64,000 nucleotides of DNA from RGIG5612 sp045601405. Its GTDB lineage: Bacteria; Bacillota; Clostridia; Lachnospirales; Lachnospiraceae. The position numbers were made by a program, and so were the translations under genes. Numbering within the stretch: the first letter of the stretch is position 1; each line of letters opens with the position of its first letter. The notes beneath the pieces were generated by a model. It worked only from the letters and a program-made list of their open reading frames with translations. It was not told the origin of the DNA and searched no databases. Location: positions 1-64,000 of the forward strand of contig JAZRZO010000005.1 of the NCBI GenBank assembly GCA_045601405.1, read 5' to 3'. This document shows positions 17,594 to 26,062 of this stretch, in pieces.

Positions 17594-18900
17594 AAAATAT
17601 CAAAGTAGGTTTTCAGGGGATAGAAGGTCTGCCGGAATATGAGGTGGAACAGTTTTCAGATGAGGCGATATACGCCAGAGACATACTTTTAAACAAGTCC
17701 GGCCCGGGAAGCGAATTCACCGGCTGGGTAGATCTTCCTGAAAATTATGACAGGGAAGAATTCACAAGGATAAAAGAGGCGGCGGCGCAGATAAGAAAGG
17801 ATTCACAGGTGCTGGTGGTATGCGGCATAGGCGGCTCATATCTCGGCGCGGCAGCTGCATTGGATTTTCTGAAGGGGGCAATGCACAACCTCAAGGTTTC
17901 GGAGGGAATAAAAGACGATATTCAGATATATTTTGCCGGAAACAACATGAGTCCTTCATATATCAGTGATATACTTGAGCTTGTAAAGGACAGGGACTTT
18001 TCCGTAAATGTCATTTCAAAGTCCGGAACCACGATGGAAACATCCATATCATTCAGGATATTTAAAAAGGCGCTTGAAGAAAAATACGGAAAGGCGGAAG
18101 CGGCAAAAAGGATTTACGCGACCACGGACAAAAGCAGGGGAGCGCTGAAGGAACTCGCGGACAGGGAAGGTTACCCCACATTCGTCGTGCCGGATGACAT
18201 AGGCGGAAGATATTCCGTGCTCTCGGCCGTAGGGCTTTTGCCGATAGCGGCAGCAGGCTGTGACATAGGCAGGCTGATGGCAGGCGCAGCTTCGATGCGA
18301 AATGAGCTTTTGGACGGAGATGATGAATACAACGAAGCCATAGCTTATGCGGCGCTCAGGCAGGAGCTGTATGAATGGGAAAGATATATAGAGATATTTG
18401 TAAACTATGATCCGGATCTGCGTATGTTTGCAGAATGGCTTAAGCAGCTCTTCGGAGAGAGCGAGGGAAAGGACGGTCTCGGAATATTCCCTGCTTCGCT
18501 GAACTTTACCAGTGACCTGCATTCCATGGGTCAGCTTATACAGGATGGTGAGCGAAACATCTTTGAGACCGTCATCAGTGTAAGAGATCCGGGAAGGGAT
18601 GTGGAGATCCCTTCTTTTGAAGAGGACTTCGACGGATTTAAATACCTTGAGGGCAAACCTGTAAGCCTGCTGAACAGTACCGCAATATCCGGAACAGCCG
18701 GGGCTCACCTGGATGGCGATGTGCCCCAGGTCCATATAGAGATCCCCGGGCGCGATGAGTTCTCGCTGGGCGAGCTGTTTTACTTTTTTGAATATGTTTG
18801 TGGCGTAAGCGCGTATATAGAGGGAGTCAATCCGTTTGACCAGCCCGGCGTTGAGGCATATAAAAAGAATATTAAGGAATTGCTTGGGAAATACAGATAA
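17590..18900 (+). CDS. pgi: Glucose-6-phosphate isomerase
   Basis: Glycolytic isomerase, 436 residues, the short Firmicutes form. The phosphosugar-binding core is clear: CGIGGSYLGAAAAL, SKSGTTMETSISFR, the GGRYSVLSAVGLLP signature, and the C-terminal FDQPGVEAYKKN. The ATG overlaps the ahcY stop (ATGA), so translation is coupled. It runs convergent to a short gene at 18904-19173 with only three bases between stops and no terminator hairpin. Confidence 0.97.
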   Translation: MKNIKVGFQGIEGLPEYEVEQFSDEAIYARDILLNKSGPGSEFTGWVDLPENYDREEFTRIKEAAAQIRKDSQVLVVCGIGGSYLGAAAALDFLKGAMHNLKVSEGIKDDIQIYFAGNNMSPSYISDILELVKDRDFSVNVISKSGTTMETSISFRIFKKALEEKYGKAEAAKRIYATTDKSRGALKELADREGYPTFVVPDDIGGRYSVLSAVGLLPIAAAGCDIGRLMAGAASMRNELLDGDDEYNEAIAYAALRQELYEWERYIEIFVNYDPDLRMFAEWLKQLFGESEGKDGLGIFPASLNFTSDLHSMGQLIQDGERNIFETVISVRDPGRDVEIPSFEEDFDGFKYLEGKPVSLLNSTAISGTAGAHLDGDVPQVHIEIPGRDEFSLGELFYFFEYVCGVSAYIEGVNPFDQPGVEAYKKNIKELLGKYR

Positions 18901-18903
18901 GAT

Positions 18904-19173
18904 CTAATCATCTTCGATGACCTGTATCTCCAGGTGATCGAAGGGCGCGCCCTCGATAAATGAATCCGGGGTAAAGCGTGTGCGGGATATCTGACGGAAT
19001 TCGGCAATGTTGGAGTCCAGCCAGATAGGAACGCCAAGGTCCATCTCGCAGCAGATAGTCTCCAGGCCGTTTAAGACCTTTGAAGTGCGGCTTGCGTCAG
19101 GGTCATCGTTTTCATAAACGAAGTCCTTAAGAAGCTTGTTATTTTTAAATAGTTTGCCCCAGAGCCTGAACAT
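18904..19173 (-). CDS. Conserved hypothetical protein, 89 aa
   Basis: A small soluble protein, acidic in its C-terminal half, starting MFRLWGKLFKNNKLLKDF. Residues 45-75 have the pattern EMDLGVPIWLDSNIAEFRQIS and the end is DHLEIQVIEDD. No catalytic motif or membrane segment is seen. I recognise the general look of a clostridial protein of unknown function but cannot name a family. It is transcribed toward pgi and away from the sirtuin gene, from the 37-base gap at 19174-19210. Confidence 0.7.
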   Translation of the reverse strand: MFRLWGKLFKNNKLLKDFVYENDDPDASRTSKVLNGLETICCEMDLGVPIWLDSNIAEFRQISRTRFTPDSFIEGAPFDHLEIQVIEDD

Positions 19174-19210
19174 AGGCAGATGATATCACAGCAAAGGAAG
19201 TTTTTTCAAT

Positions 19211-19927
19211 ATGAGCGATAAAATACAAACTCTGAAGGAATGGGTGGAGCAAAGCGATAATGTCGTTTTTTTCGGCGGTGCCGGCGTTTCCACTGAAAGC
19301 GGGATCCCCGATTTCAGGAGTACGGACGGACTATATAATCAGCAGTATGACTATCCGCCGGAGACCATATTGAGCCATACCTTCTTTATGAACAACACGG
19401 AGGAATTCTATAGATTCTACCGTGACAAGATACTTGTGTTTGACGCGAAGCCGAATGCCGCCCATATAAAACTGGCGGAACTGGAAAAAGCCGGAAAGCT
19501 TAAGGCGGTGGTAACGCAGAACATCGACGGGCTTCATCAGGCAGCCGGAAGCAAAACCGTATATGAGCTGCACGGAAGCGTAAGCCGGAATTACTGCATG
19601 AAGTGCGGCAGGTCCTTCACTCCCGGATATATCGCTGAGTGTGACGGCGTGCCCCGCTGCGAATGCGGCGGCATGATAAAGCCGGATGTAGTGCTTTATG
19701 AAGAAGGCCTGGATAATGATGTGATAAACGGAGCAGTCAATGCCATAAGCAGGGCGGATGTTCTGATCATAGGCGGGACGAGCCTGGTGGTTTATCCGGC
19801 AGCAGGACTGATAGACTATTACAGAGGGAATAAGCTGGTGCTGATAAATAAAATGCCTACAGCAAGGGACAATGTTGCGGACCTTGTGATAAATGACAGC
19901 ATAGGCAAGGTAATGTCAGCGATATAA
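19211..19927 (+). CDS. NAD-dependent protein deacylase, Sir2 family
   Basis: Sirtuin of 238 residues that removes acyl groups from lysines using NAD. Visible are the NAD motif GAGVSTESGIPDFRS near residues 22-36, TQNIDGLHQAAGS, the catalytic His in YELHGS, and a four-Cys zinc module (CMKC ... CEC). An AAAGGAAG ribosome site precedes the ATG. The gene begins a run of same-strand genes, with 36 bases to the next. Confidence 0.95.
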   Translation: MSDKIQTLKEWVEQSDNVVFFGGAGVSTESGIPDFRSTDGLYNQQYDYPPETILSHTFFMNNTEEFYRFYRDKILVFDAKPNAAHIKLAELEKAGKLKAVVTQNIDGLHQAAGSKTVYELHGSVSRNYCMKCGRSFTPGYIAECDGVPRCECGGMIKPDVVLYEEGLDNDVINGAVNAISRADVLIIGGTSLVVYPAAGLIDYYRGNKLVLINKMPTARDNVADLVINDSIGKVMSAI

Positions 19928-19963
19928 ATAAAAGATCATCAGAAGGGAGACAGGAGGAGAAAA

Positions 19964-21061
19964 ATGGAAAACACTTTTTTGAGCGGCGGCGTTGAAGAGC
20001 TGGAAAAGGCTAAAGCTGCTATCGGGGAAAATACACGCAGACAATCGGAGGCCAACAGGATAGAAGCCGAAGTCTCCGGAAAAGAGAAGGCGCTTGAAAG
20101 TCAGAAAAAGTATGTTAATGATAAAGTCAGCGATGTCGTAAAGGAAAGACGGAATCAGCTGAAAAAATCCCATGACGAGCAGGTGGAATCGGCTAACAGG
20201 GATTTCAAAGAAGCCGAAAAGGTAAGAAAAGCGGCAAAGAATGACGCTGTCAACGCGAGGATATCAAGGGAGACCACAGATATAGTTGAGGAAAACAATG
20301 CGGCAGCGGCACAGATCAACACAACACTGAGGGAAAACGGTATGCCCTCGATATGCAGTAAAAACTGGTACTTTGCGCTCTTTGCGCCTAAAAAAGGAAC
20401 TGAGTTTCTTATATTTATAATAGCGGTGATCATCACTTTGGGCGTGATACCGAATATCGTCTGTGCGTTTATCAAAACCGACCAGTGGGTGCTGAAGGCG
20501 CTTGTGTATCTTGCGATAGTCGTTTTGTTTGCCCTTATATATTTCATCATCTTCCTGGTGACTAAAAGGAGTTCAAAGGGACATATACTTGAGCAGATAA
20601 GACCTGCAAGAGAAACGATAAAAAAGAATAACAAAGAGATAAGAAGAAGAGCGAAGACCATAAAGGGGGACAAGGACGAGTCGGGGTATGAGCTGGAGGA
20701 ATATGATTCCGAAGTTGCAGCTCACCAGAAAACCCTGAATGACAAGATGAGTGCCAGAGAAAAAGCTCTGAAGGATTTTGACGAAAAAACTGCGGTTAGC
20801 ATAAAAGAAGAGATAGAAAAGGAGCATCAGCCGGAGATCAATGAGATAACCAAAGAGCTCAGGGAGTTGAAAGATGAGCTGAACGCGGCAAAAGAGTCCG
20901 CGGCGGAAAGCGCTGAAGAGGTGCTCAATTCCTATGAGGTTTTTCTCGGGAAGAAGAATTCCTCGGTTGAAAAAATAGACGAACTCATCAATATCATGCG
21001 CGAAGGAAAGGCTTCCTCTATTATGGAGGCGCTTGATGTGCTTAAAGGGGAAATGAAATAA
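19964..21061 (+). CDS. Coiled-coil membrane protein of unknown function
   Basis: A 365-residue protein with a long charged helical region (about 8-125), two hydrophobic segments at about 140-160 and 170-195, and a second long coiled coil to the end (EINEITKELRELKDELNAAKES). A GAGGAG ribosome site precedes the ATG. Its stop overlaps the next ATG (TAATG), and the third gene overlaps again, so the three products probably work together at the membrane. The architecture, two cytoplasmic coiled coils joined by a hairpin in the membrane, resembles a scaffold. No family recognised. Confidence 0.8.
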   Translation: MENTFLSGGVEELEKAKAAIGENTRRQSEANRIEAEVSGKEKALESQKKYVNDKVSDVVKERRNQLKKSHDEQVESANRDFKEAEKVRKAAKNDAVNARISRETTDIVEENNAAAAQINTTLRENGMPSICSKNWYFALFAPKKGTEFLIFIIAVIITLGVIPNIVCAFIKTDQWVLKALVYLAIVVLFALIYFIIFLVTKRSSKGHILEQIRPARETIKKNNKEIRRRAKTIKGDKDESGYELEEYDSEVAAHQKTLNDKMSAREKALKDFDEKTAVSIKEEIEKEHQPEINEITKELRELKDELNAAKESAAESAEEVLNSYEVFLGKKNSSVEKIDELINIMREGKASSIMEALDVLKGEMK

Positions 21062-22245
21062 TGAATAAACCCCGGAGTATGGAAAAACACAAAGCGAAAG
21101 GCAACAGCAAATACTCTGTGAAAAGGCGAAAGAAAAAGATAACTGTGATCACTATTGTCGTGATCGCAGTCATCCTGCTTGCCGCGGCCGGGATATGGGC
21201 CTTCTTAAGATTCCATACATACAGCGATCATACAGTGCAAAATACTATTGAAATAGCCAACTCAGGTGAGCATACGATCTATGATGTTTACAAAAAGGGC
21301 TTTGTAAGGTGCGCAAACGACGGCCTGACCTGCTTTGATAAGAAGGATATAATCTGGGCGGAAACAGCGGAGATGACACAGCCGGTAATGGATGTGTGCG
21401 AGGGATACATCGCTGTGGCCGATCTTAAGGGCTCTGACATATATATTTATGATGAAGGGGGGCAGGTGAACCGCATAGCGCTTTCCCATGCTATCATTGA
21501 TATCGAGGTTTCCCGGCAGGGAGTAGTGGCAGCTGCCACAAGTGAGGATGCTTCAAATTATATTGAGGTGTTGGATAAGGAGGGAAACGAGCTGCTGACG
21601 GCAAAAAGCGTTTTTTCCTCCAGCGGATATCTGACGGATATAGCAATATCGCCGGATGGATCAAGGCTTGCCGCGGCATTTACCTATATTGGTGGCGGAG
21701 TAATGGAATCAAAGGTTGTTTTCTATGACCTTACGGGGGAATCAAAGGGAGACAACATCATCATAGGCGGATTCAATCAATATCAGGATACTCTGGTTAT
21801 GAGCGTGGAATTTCTGGACGATTCCATAGTCTGCGCTGTCGGGGATCATGCGATAACAATATACAGGGTCGGAACAACGCCTTCGATCATCTATGAGGAC
21901 CTTGACCTGAATTACGAGATACAAAGCTTATTCTACGCAAAGAACAGGATAGGACTGGTGGTAGAGCAGGAGGAAAGCGAATACTCAAAAACCATTAAAG
22001 TTCTGAATGAGCGCGGTAAGGAGATAATGGATCACGGCACGGACTTTGCCTACAGCAGGGCGGCATTCGCGGGAAATAATGTGCTGCTGTATTCAAACAC
22101 GGAATGTCATGTGTACAGCTTTGCCGGGATTGAAAAGTTTTCATATACGTTTGAGGACAGGATAGAGTATATGATATCAGCAGGAACAGTAAGAGACTAC
22201 GTACTGGCATTACCTAATGCCATTGAGATAATAAGATTAAAATGA
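21061..22245 (+). CDS. DUF5711-family membrane-anchored beta-propeller protein
   Basis: A 394-residue protein with a basic N-terminus, one membrane segment at about 29-50 and a large external domain. The repeated pattern of short beta strands with phrases such as SPDGSRLAAAFTY and DIEVSRQGVVAAAT is typical of a WD40-like propeller, as in the DUF5711 family. It is translationally coupled to genes on both sides (1-base and 4-base overlaps). Role unknown; a sensor or envelope assembly factor is a guess. Confidence 0.75.
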   Translation: MNKPRSMEKHKAKGNSKYSVKRRKKKITVITIVVIAVILLAAAGIWAFLRFHTYSDHTVQNTIEIANSGEHTIYDVYKKGFVRCANDGLTCFDKKDIIWAETAEMTQPVMDVCEGYIAVADLKGSDIYIYDEGGQVNRIALSHAIIDIEVSRQGVVAAATSEDASNYIEVLDKEGNELLTAKSVFSSSGYLTDIAISPDGSRLAAAFTYIGGGVMESKVVFYDLTGESKGDNIIIGGFNQYQDTLVMSVEFLDDSIVCAVGDHAITIYRVGTTPSIIYEDLDLNYEIQSLFYAKNRIGLVVEQEESEYSKTIKVLNERGKEIMDHGTDFAYSRAAFAGNNVLLYSNTECHVYSFAGIEKFSYTFEDRIEYMISAGTVRDYVLALPNAIEIIRLK

Positions 22246-22955
22246 CAGGTTCTGTAATAGCAACAATAGCAGCAGCAGCGATATTGATATTTTTTATGAT
22301 CTGGGGATACAGCAAAGGTTTTTTAAGGCTTTTGATCTCAACCTTTGCCCTTGTCGTTACAGTGTCAGTTGCGGCTTTTCTGACTCCGCATGTTTCTTCG
22401 CTCTTGAAAAACACCTTCGTTGGGAAAAACATTGATTCAAGGGTTGAGGAAAGCGTGGACAGGGTTGAAGGAATAGATCTGATAGACAGCATCACATCCG
22501 CGCAGGGCGAGGTGGTAAAAAACCTTCCGCTGCCGGACGTGATGAAGGATACGCTTGAGGGAAACCGGCAGGAAAGCGGAGCAGGCCTGGAGGGCAATGA
22601 AAAGTTCAGCGATTTTATAAAAAACAGTCTTTCCGGGATAGGACTTAACATTATCTCCTATATTTTAGTTGGCGTTTTGATATATGTTCTGATACGCGTC
22701 ATACTGGTCATCGCCAGGGTTCTGACCAGACTTCCGGTGATCGGGGTGATCAACCGCATATTGGGAGCCCTGCTCGGTCTTGTTCAGGGGCTGATAATAT
22801 TGTGGATCTTATGCCTGGTGATCATCCTCATTTCCCCGACTGATTTTGGAATGCAGCTGACGGAGATAATAAAGGAAAATGCCTTTCTCAGGCTGATATA
22901 CGAACATAACGGGATACTTATCCTGGCTGATAAAATGTTCGGATCATTCATCTGA
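22242..22955 (+). CDS. CvpA-family membrane protein
   Basis: A 237-residue integral membrane protein with hydrophobic segments at about 3-22, 27-45, 138-158 and 178-198. The GYSKGFLRLLISTFALVV opening and the later VIGVINRILGALLGLVQG block match CvpA (colicin V production)-type proteins. A central hydrophilic loop of about 85 residues is rich in Asp and Glu. Final gene of the three-gene overlap set; repeat sequence follows. Confidence 0.8.
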   Translation: MTGSVIATIAAAAILIFFMIWGYSKGFLRLLISTFALVVTVSVAAFLTPHVSSLLKNTFVGKNIDSRVEESVDRVEGIDLIDSITSAQGEVVKNLPLPDVMKDTLEGNRQESGAGLEGNEKFSDFIKNSLSGIGLNIISYILVGVLIYVLIRVILVIARVLTRLPVIGVINRILGALLGLVQGLIILWILCLVIILISPTDFGMQLTEIIKENAFLRLIYEHNGILILADKMFGSFI

Positions 22956-22989
22956 CACAACAGCCTTGCATCACCGTCGGGTGCCTGGC

Positions 22990-23041
22990 CTTACCCCTCC
23001 GAGGGAAGGTGGCTTCCGGAGGCAGACGGATGAGGGGCTCT
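22990..23041. repeat. C/G-rich repeat module, solitary copy
   Basis: CTTACCCCTCCGAGGGAAGG followed by CCGGAGGCAGACGGATGAGGGG. This matches the second module of the composite repeat seen at 14870-14918 and 24024-24080. Similar CCTTCCCC...GGATGAGGG repeats are widespread in clostridial genomes. Confidence 0.6.
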
Positions 23042-23088
23042 TCCTATCAAAAGCCGCACAAAATATTCATGCGAAAAAACAATTATTG

Positions 23089-23097
23089 TGATATAAT
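23089..23097 (+). promoter_or_regulatory. Extended -10 promoter
   Basis: TGATATAAT is a perfect TATAAT with the extended TGn; no good -35 is seen. It lies 39 bases before the next start codon. Confidence 0.5.
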
Positions 23098-23135
23098 TTT
23101 TCAATAAATGGTTGTGCGTATAAAGGAGGGAAATC

Positions 23136-23831
23136 ATGGAAAGACCAAAAGGCGGCACATTGCTCTGGGTCAGTGGCATCATTATGATAGTAGGTGGGGC
23201 GATCAGCATTATTGCTTCTCTTGTCCTGATCCTTGCTGTCATAGGATTAATATCAGTAGGCGGCCCGGTAGTTGTTATCATCGGTATCATCATCACTATT
23301 CTTGCAAGTATCGCTGAGCTTATAGCAGGTATAATCTGCACCAAAAATTCCTACAAGCCCGCAGCTGCGTCCAAGTGTATGGCATGGGCAATAATCGTTA
23401 TCGTTCTGATGCTTATCGGAACAATAATGACAAATGCCGGAATAGATGCATCAATGGGAGTGAACTCAACATTCTCAACGGTAGTATCTATTGTACTCGG
23501 AATGGTAGTTCCTATACTTGCGGTTATCGGCGCAGTTATCTTAAAGAAGAATGCAGGCGGTGATGTTTCTCTTTCAGGTCTTGCAAAAGATACAGCTGCA
23601 GAGTTCAAAAACATGGATGATGATGTAGCCGGAATCGCAGCAGAAGCAAAGGAAAAAACCGAAACTGCGGCAGCAGAGGCAAAAGAAAAGACAGAAGCTT
23701 TCGCAGCAGAAGCTAAAGAAAAGGCAGGCGATATCGCAGCAGAAGCTAAAGAAACAAAAGAATCCATAGCTGCTGAGGCAAAAGAGAAGGTAGAAGATAT
23801 CAAGGACAAATTTAAAGGCGAAAACGAATAA
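23136..23831 (+). CDS. Membrane protein with five C-terminal 11-residue repeats
   Basis: A 231-residue protein with four hydrophobic segments (about 10-35, 42-66, 83-103, 117-137) followed by a cytoplasmic tail. Residues 168-222 are five tandem copies of an 11-residue unit of the form AAEAKEKTExx, which would form a long amphipathic helix as in LEA or apolipoprotein repeats. The ribosome site AAGGAGGG is strong and an extended -10 promoter lies upstream. The codons are enriched for common tRNAs, suggesting good expression. Function unknown; binding of membrane surfaces by the repeat helix is plausible. Confidence 0.85.
   Translation: MERPKGGTLLWVSGIIMIVGGAISIIASLVLILAVIGLISVGGPVVVIIGIIITILASIAELIAGIICTKNSYKPAAASKCMAWAIIVIVLMLIGTIMTNAGIDASMGVNSTFSTVVSIVLGMVVPILAVIGAVILKKNAGGDVSLSGLAKDTAAEFKNMDDDVAGIAAEAKEKTETAAAEAKEKTEAFAAEAKEKAGDIAAEAKETKESIAAEAKEKVEDIKDKFKGENE
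23637..23801 (+). repeat. Five 33-bp coding repeats
   Basis: In-frame tandem units encoding the 11-residue AAEAKEK motif. DNA copies have diverged at third positions, so the repeat is old and held at protein level. Confidence 0.8.
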
Positions 23832-23852
23832 TCTGTTTTCCGGCCGGAAAGA

Positions 23853-23879
23853 GGGAGTCCTTTGCAGGGGCTCCCTTTT
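23853..23879 (+). terminator. Terminator of the repeat-tail membrane protein gene
   Basis: GGGAGTCC, loop TTTGCA, GGGGCTCCC, then TTTT. Confidence 0.75.
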
Positions 23880-23944
23880 CATTAAGATTCCTCCCGGCAG
23901 ACAGATGAGGGACATACCACATGTGAAACCCACAATCCCGCCTT

Positions 23945-24080
23945 GCAGCATATATATCTCCGGACGACGATTGCCGGGTTAGTCGTCCGTCGATATATAT
24001 GCAGCCCCGGCGGAGGAATAACCTTCCCCTCCGGTATTAAGACGTATTGGCCGGCGCTGGATGAGGGGCATACTCTTCCC
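23945..24080. repeat. Interspersed composite repeat, full copy
   Basis: First module 23945-24006: GCAGCATATATATCTCCGG, a middle with CCGGGTTAGTC, then CGATATATATGCAGCC, giving inverted GCATATATA ends. Second module from about 24024: CCTTCCCCTCC, GTATTGGCCGGCG and GGATGAGGGG. The 303-base gap between genes holds only the terminator at 23853-23879, a module fragment near 23884-23912 and this copy. Confidence 0.7.
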
Positions 24081-24134
24081 GGAATGAAAACCAACAATGA
24101 ACCGACATCAGACGACACGACGGGAGAAACAGAT

Positions 24135-24626
24135 ATGGAAAAGATAAGATCAAACACAGAAAAGGAAGTATTTATTGCACCGGATGCCGATGTTACAGGC
24201 GACGTTTCGATCGGGGAGAGAACCAGCATATGGTATCATGCCGTGATCCGCGCCGAGGATGCTCCGGTAACGATCGGCAGGGAAAGCAATGTGCAGGATG
24301 GTTGCATAGTACACACGGATGAAGAGTATCCTGTGGTGATAGGGGATCGCGTCACTATCGGACATGGCGCCATTATTCACGGATGCAGTATCGGAGACGG
24401 TTCCCTGATAGGAATGGGGTCTATAGTGTTGAATGGCGCAAAGATCGGAAAGCAATGCATGATAGGAGCGGGAACACTGGTCCCGCAGAATATGGAGATC
24501 CCGGATGGCCACCTTGCGTTTGGTTCGCCGGCCCGGATAAAAAGAGCGCTTCATGAGGATGAGCTGGCAGAGATGGAGGCCGATGCGGATACATATATAC
24601 GTTACGCGAAAGAGCATAGGATATAA
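24135..24626 (+). CDS. Gamma carbonic anhydrase-like hexapeptide protein
   Basis: A 163-residue left-handed beta-helix protein of the YrdA/gamma-carbonic anhydrase group. The hexapeptide repeats start at FIAPDADVTGDVSIGERTSIW, and zinc-ligand His residues are visible in HTDEEYPVVIG and GHGAIIHGC. The ATG at 24135 has GGGAG eight bases upstream; longer in-frame forms would read through the repeat element and are rejected. Members form trimers; many lack proven carbonic anhydrase activity, so the substrate is open. Confidence 0.88.
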   Translation: MEKIRSNTEKEVFIAPDADVTGDVSIGERTSIWYHAVIRAEDAPVTIGRESNVQDGCIVHTDEEYPVVIGDRVTIGHGAIIHGCSIGDGSLIGMGSIVLNGAKIGKQCMIGAGTLVPQNMEIPDGHLAFGSPARIKRALHEDELAEMEADADTYIRYAKEHRI

Positions 24627-24690
24627 AAGAAGGGTTTTGCCGGGAGAAATCGCTGACGACTAAAACGGCTGCACCTTGTGATTAAAAGCC

Positions 24691-24719
24691 TTGAAAATAA
24701 GAACTATGGTTGATATAAT
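24691..24719 (+). promoter_or_regulatory. Promoter of tRNA-Cys
   Basis: TTGAAA (24691-24696), 17-base spacer, TATAAT (24714-24719) with an extended TGA before the -10. Confidence 0.75.
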
Positions 24720-24747
24720 GAACGGGCGTTTAAAAACGCGGTGATAA

Positions 24748-24818
24748 GGCGACATAGCCAAGTGGTAAGGCGTGGGTCTGCAACACCCTGATCACCGGTT
24801 CAAATCCGGTTGTCGCCT
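24748..24818 (+). tRNA. tRNA-Cys (GCA)
   Basis: Cloverleaf with acceptor GGCGACA/TGTCGCC, D-arm GCC-AAGTGGTAA-GGC, anticodon loop CTGCAAC (anticodon GCA), and T-arm CCGGTTCAAATCCGG. No CCA is encoded. The outermost anticodon-stem pair is T-T. A promoter lies upstream and a terminator downstream. Confidence 0.95.
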
Positions 24819-25718
24819 CGGTCTATGAGGTCCGGGAAATCCTTTGTTTAAAGGTCTTCCCGGTTTTTTCTTTTCGTACCGGAATTTAAACACAGCAACG
24901 CCGATGATCAGCACATATCCGATCACACTCAGGATATCCGGCCGCTGCGCAAATATGAAGAATCCGAATATCGCGGCGAATATTACCTGTGTGTAGTCAT
25001 ATACGGAAATGTCTTTGGCCGGCGCAAATGTGTATGCCGCCGTTATCGAAAGCTGTCCGCCGGTTGCCGCGATGCCCGCGAGCAGAAGGAACAGAAACTG
25101 GCGTCCGCTCATCGGATGGTATTGAAGGATGGCAAACGGCAGGCAGATAAGTGTTGAGAAGGCGGAAAAAGTGAAGACAATGAGAGGACCCTTTACTCCG
25201 TTTTTTCCGAGTTTTCTTACAAATGTATAAGCGACACCTGCGCCAAAGCCCCCGATAAAGCCGATGATCCCGGGAAACGCTGCCATAGAAAACCCCGGTT
25301 TTACTACAAACATGGCTCCGGCAAAAGCGATGGCAACCACGATCCAGTCCATCTTTTTCGCCTTTTCCTTAAGAATGAAAATGCTCATCAGTATCGCGAA
25401 GAAAGGCGACAGTTTATTTAGCATGTTGGCATCAGAGATATTCATATGGTCGATCGCGTAGAAATTACAGATGAGACCGATAGTCCCGAATACAGCTCTA
25501 AATAAAAGATCCGGTATAGTGGTCTTTTCAATGACGAACGTTTCTTTTGATTTTGACCGGAGCAGAATGGCGATCGAAACAAAAAGCGCTACACCGTTCC
25601 GGAACAGGGCCTTCTGCATTGTGGGGAGATCTCCCGCAAGTCTTACGAACACAGTCATCAGTGCAAAGAAAAAGGCCGCCGACAATATGCATAAAATTCC
25701 TTTGATCGGGTTTGACAT
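24792..25718 (-). CDS. EamA/DMT-superfamily transporter
   Basis: A 308-residue integral membrane protein with ten predicted hydrophobic segments and the two-fold EamA repeat; LSPFFAILMSIFILKEK closes the first half and YDYTQVIFAAIFGFFIFAQRPD the second. These are drug/metabolite exporters of unknown substrate. The last 25 or so residues (KKKPGRPLNKGFPGPHRPRR...) are encoded by the antisense of the tRNA-Cys terminator and the tRNA 3' end, so they are probably an accidental extension. A consensus promoter precedes the gene at 25800-25827. Confidence 0.9.
   Translation of the reverse strand: MSNPIKGILCILSAAFFFALMTVFVRLAGDLPTMQKALFRNGVALFVSIAILLRSKSKETFVIEKTTIPDLLFRAVFGTIGLICNFYAIDHMNISDANMLNKLSPFFAILMSIFILKEKAKKMDWIVVAIAFAGAMFVVKPGFSMAAFPGIIGFIGGFGAGVAYTFVRKLGKNGVKGPLIVFTFSAFSTLICLPFAILQYHPMSGRQFLFLLLAGIAATGGQLSITAAYTFAPAKDISVYDYTQVIFAAIFGFFIFAQRPDILSVIGYVLIIGVAVFKFRYEKKKPGRPLNKGFPGPHRPRRQPDLNR
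24832..24869 (+). terminator. Terminator of tRNA-Cys
   Basis: CCGGGAA...TTCCCGG with an inner CCTTT/AAAGG stem, followed by six T. It lies inside the 3' end of the convergent DMT transporter frame. Confidence 0.8.
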
Positions 25719-25799
25719 ATCTATATTTCACTTAATCCCTTCGGTTTTAGTAAGAGTTGATCAAACGGATATGGTTTGGCTAAACTAAATTGATATTTT

Positions 25800-25827
25800 A
25801 TTATAGCCGGAACATGGGTTCTGTCAA
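25800..25827 (-). promoter_or_regulatory. Promoter of the DMT transporter gene
   Basis: Reverse-strand perfect TTGACA (25822-25827), 16-base spacer and perfect TATAAT (25800-25805). The transcript has a leader of about 75 bases. Confidence 0.75.
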
Positions 25828-26062
25828 GGAAACAGGGTCTGTATTGTCTGACCTGCGGTGAGAATATATCCGCCCTAACGATATTTCTACTCAGCGACAG
25901 AGACAAAGAGTCTGCCGGAGGAGAGGAATGCATAGCCTTACAAAATTGCCGGCTATAAGGGCGGGCGGCCACTTGTCACTACCAATCTCTGTATGATAAA
26001 CTATTGAAGATCTGTATCATAAGTTAAAAACAAGATCCGTCAAAACAGACAACACTGGAGAA
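25828..26062. other. Intergenic stretch without recognised features
   Basis: Between the DMT promoter and the flippase-like gene I see no coding frame with a ribosome site, no RNA gene and no clear repeat. A weakly promoter-like AT-rich stretch precedes 26063. Confidence 0.4.

Noticed and set aside
23943..24134. Longer N-terminus for the gamma carbonic anhydrase gene
   Set aside because: It would translate the interspersed repeat; similar peptide sequence (HIYLRTT...) also appears at the other repeat copies, which shows it is repeat DNA.
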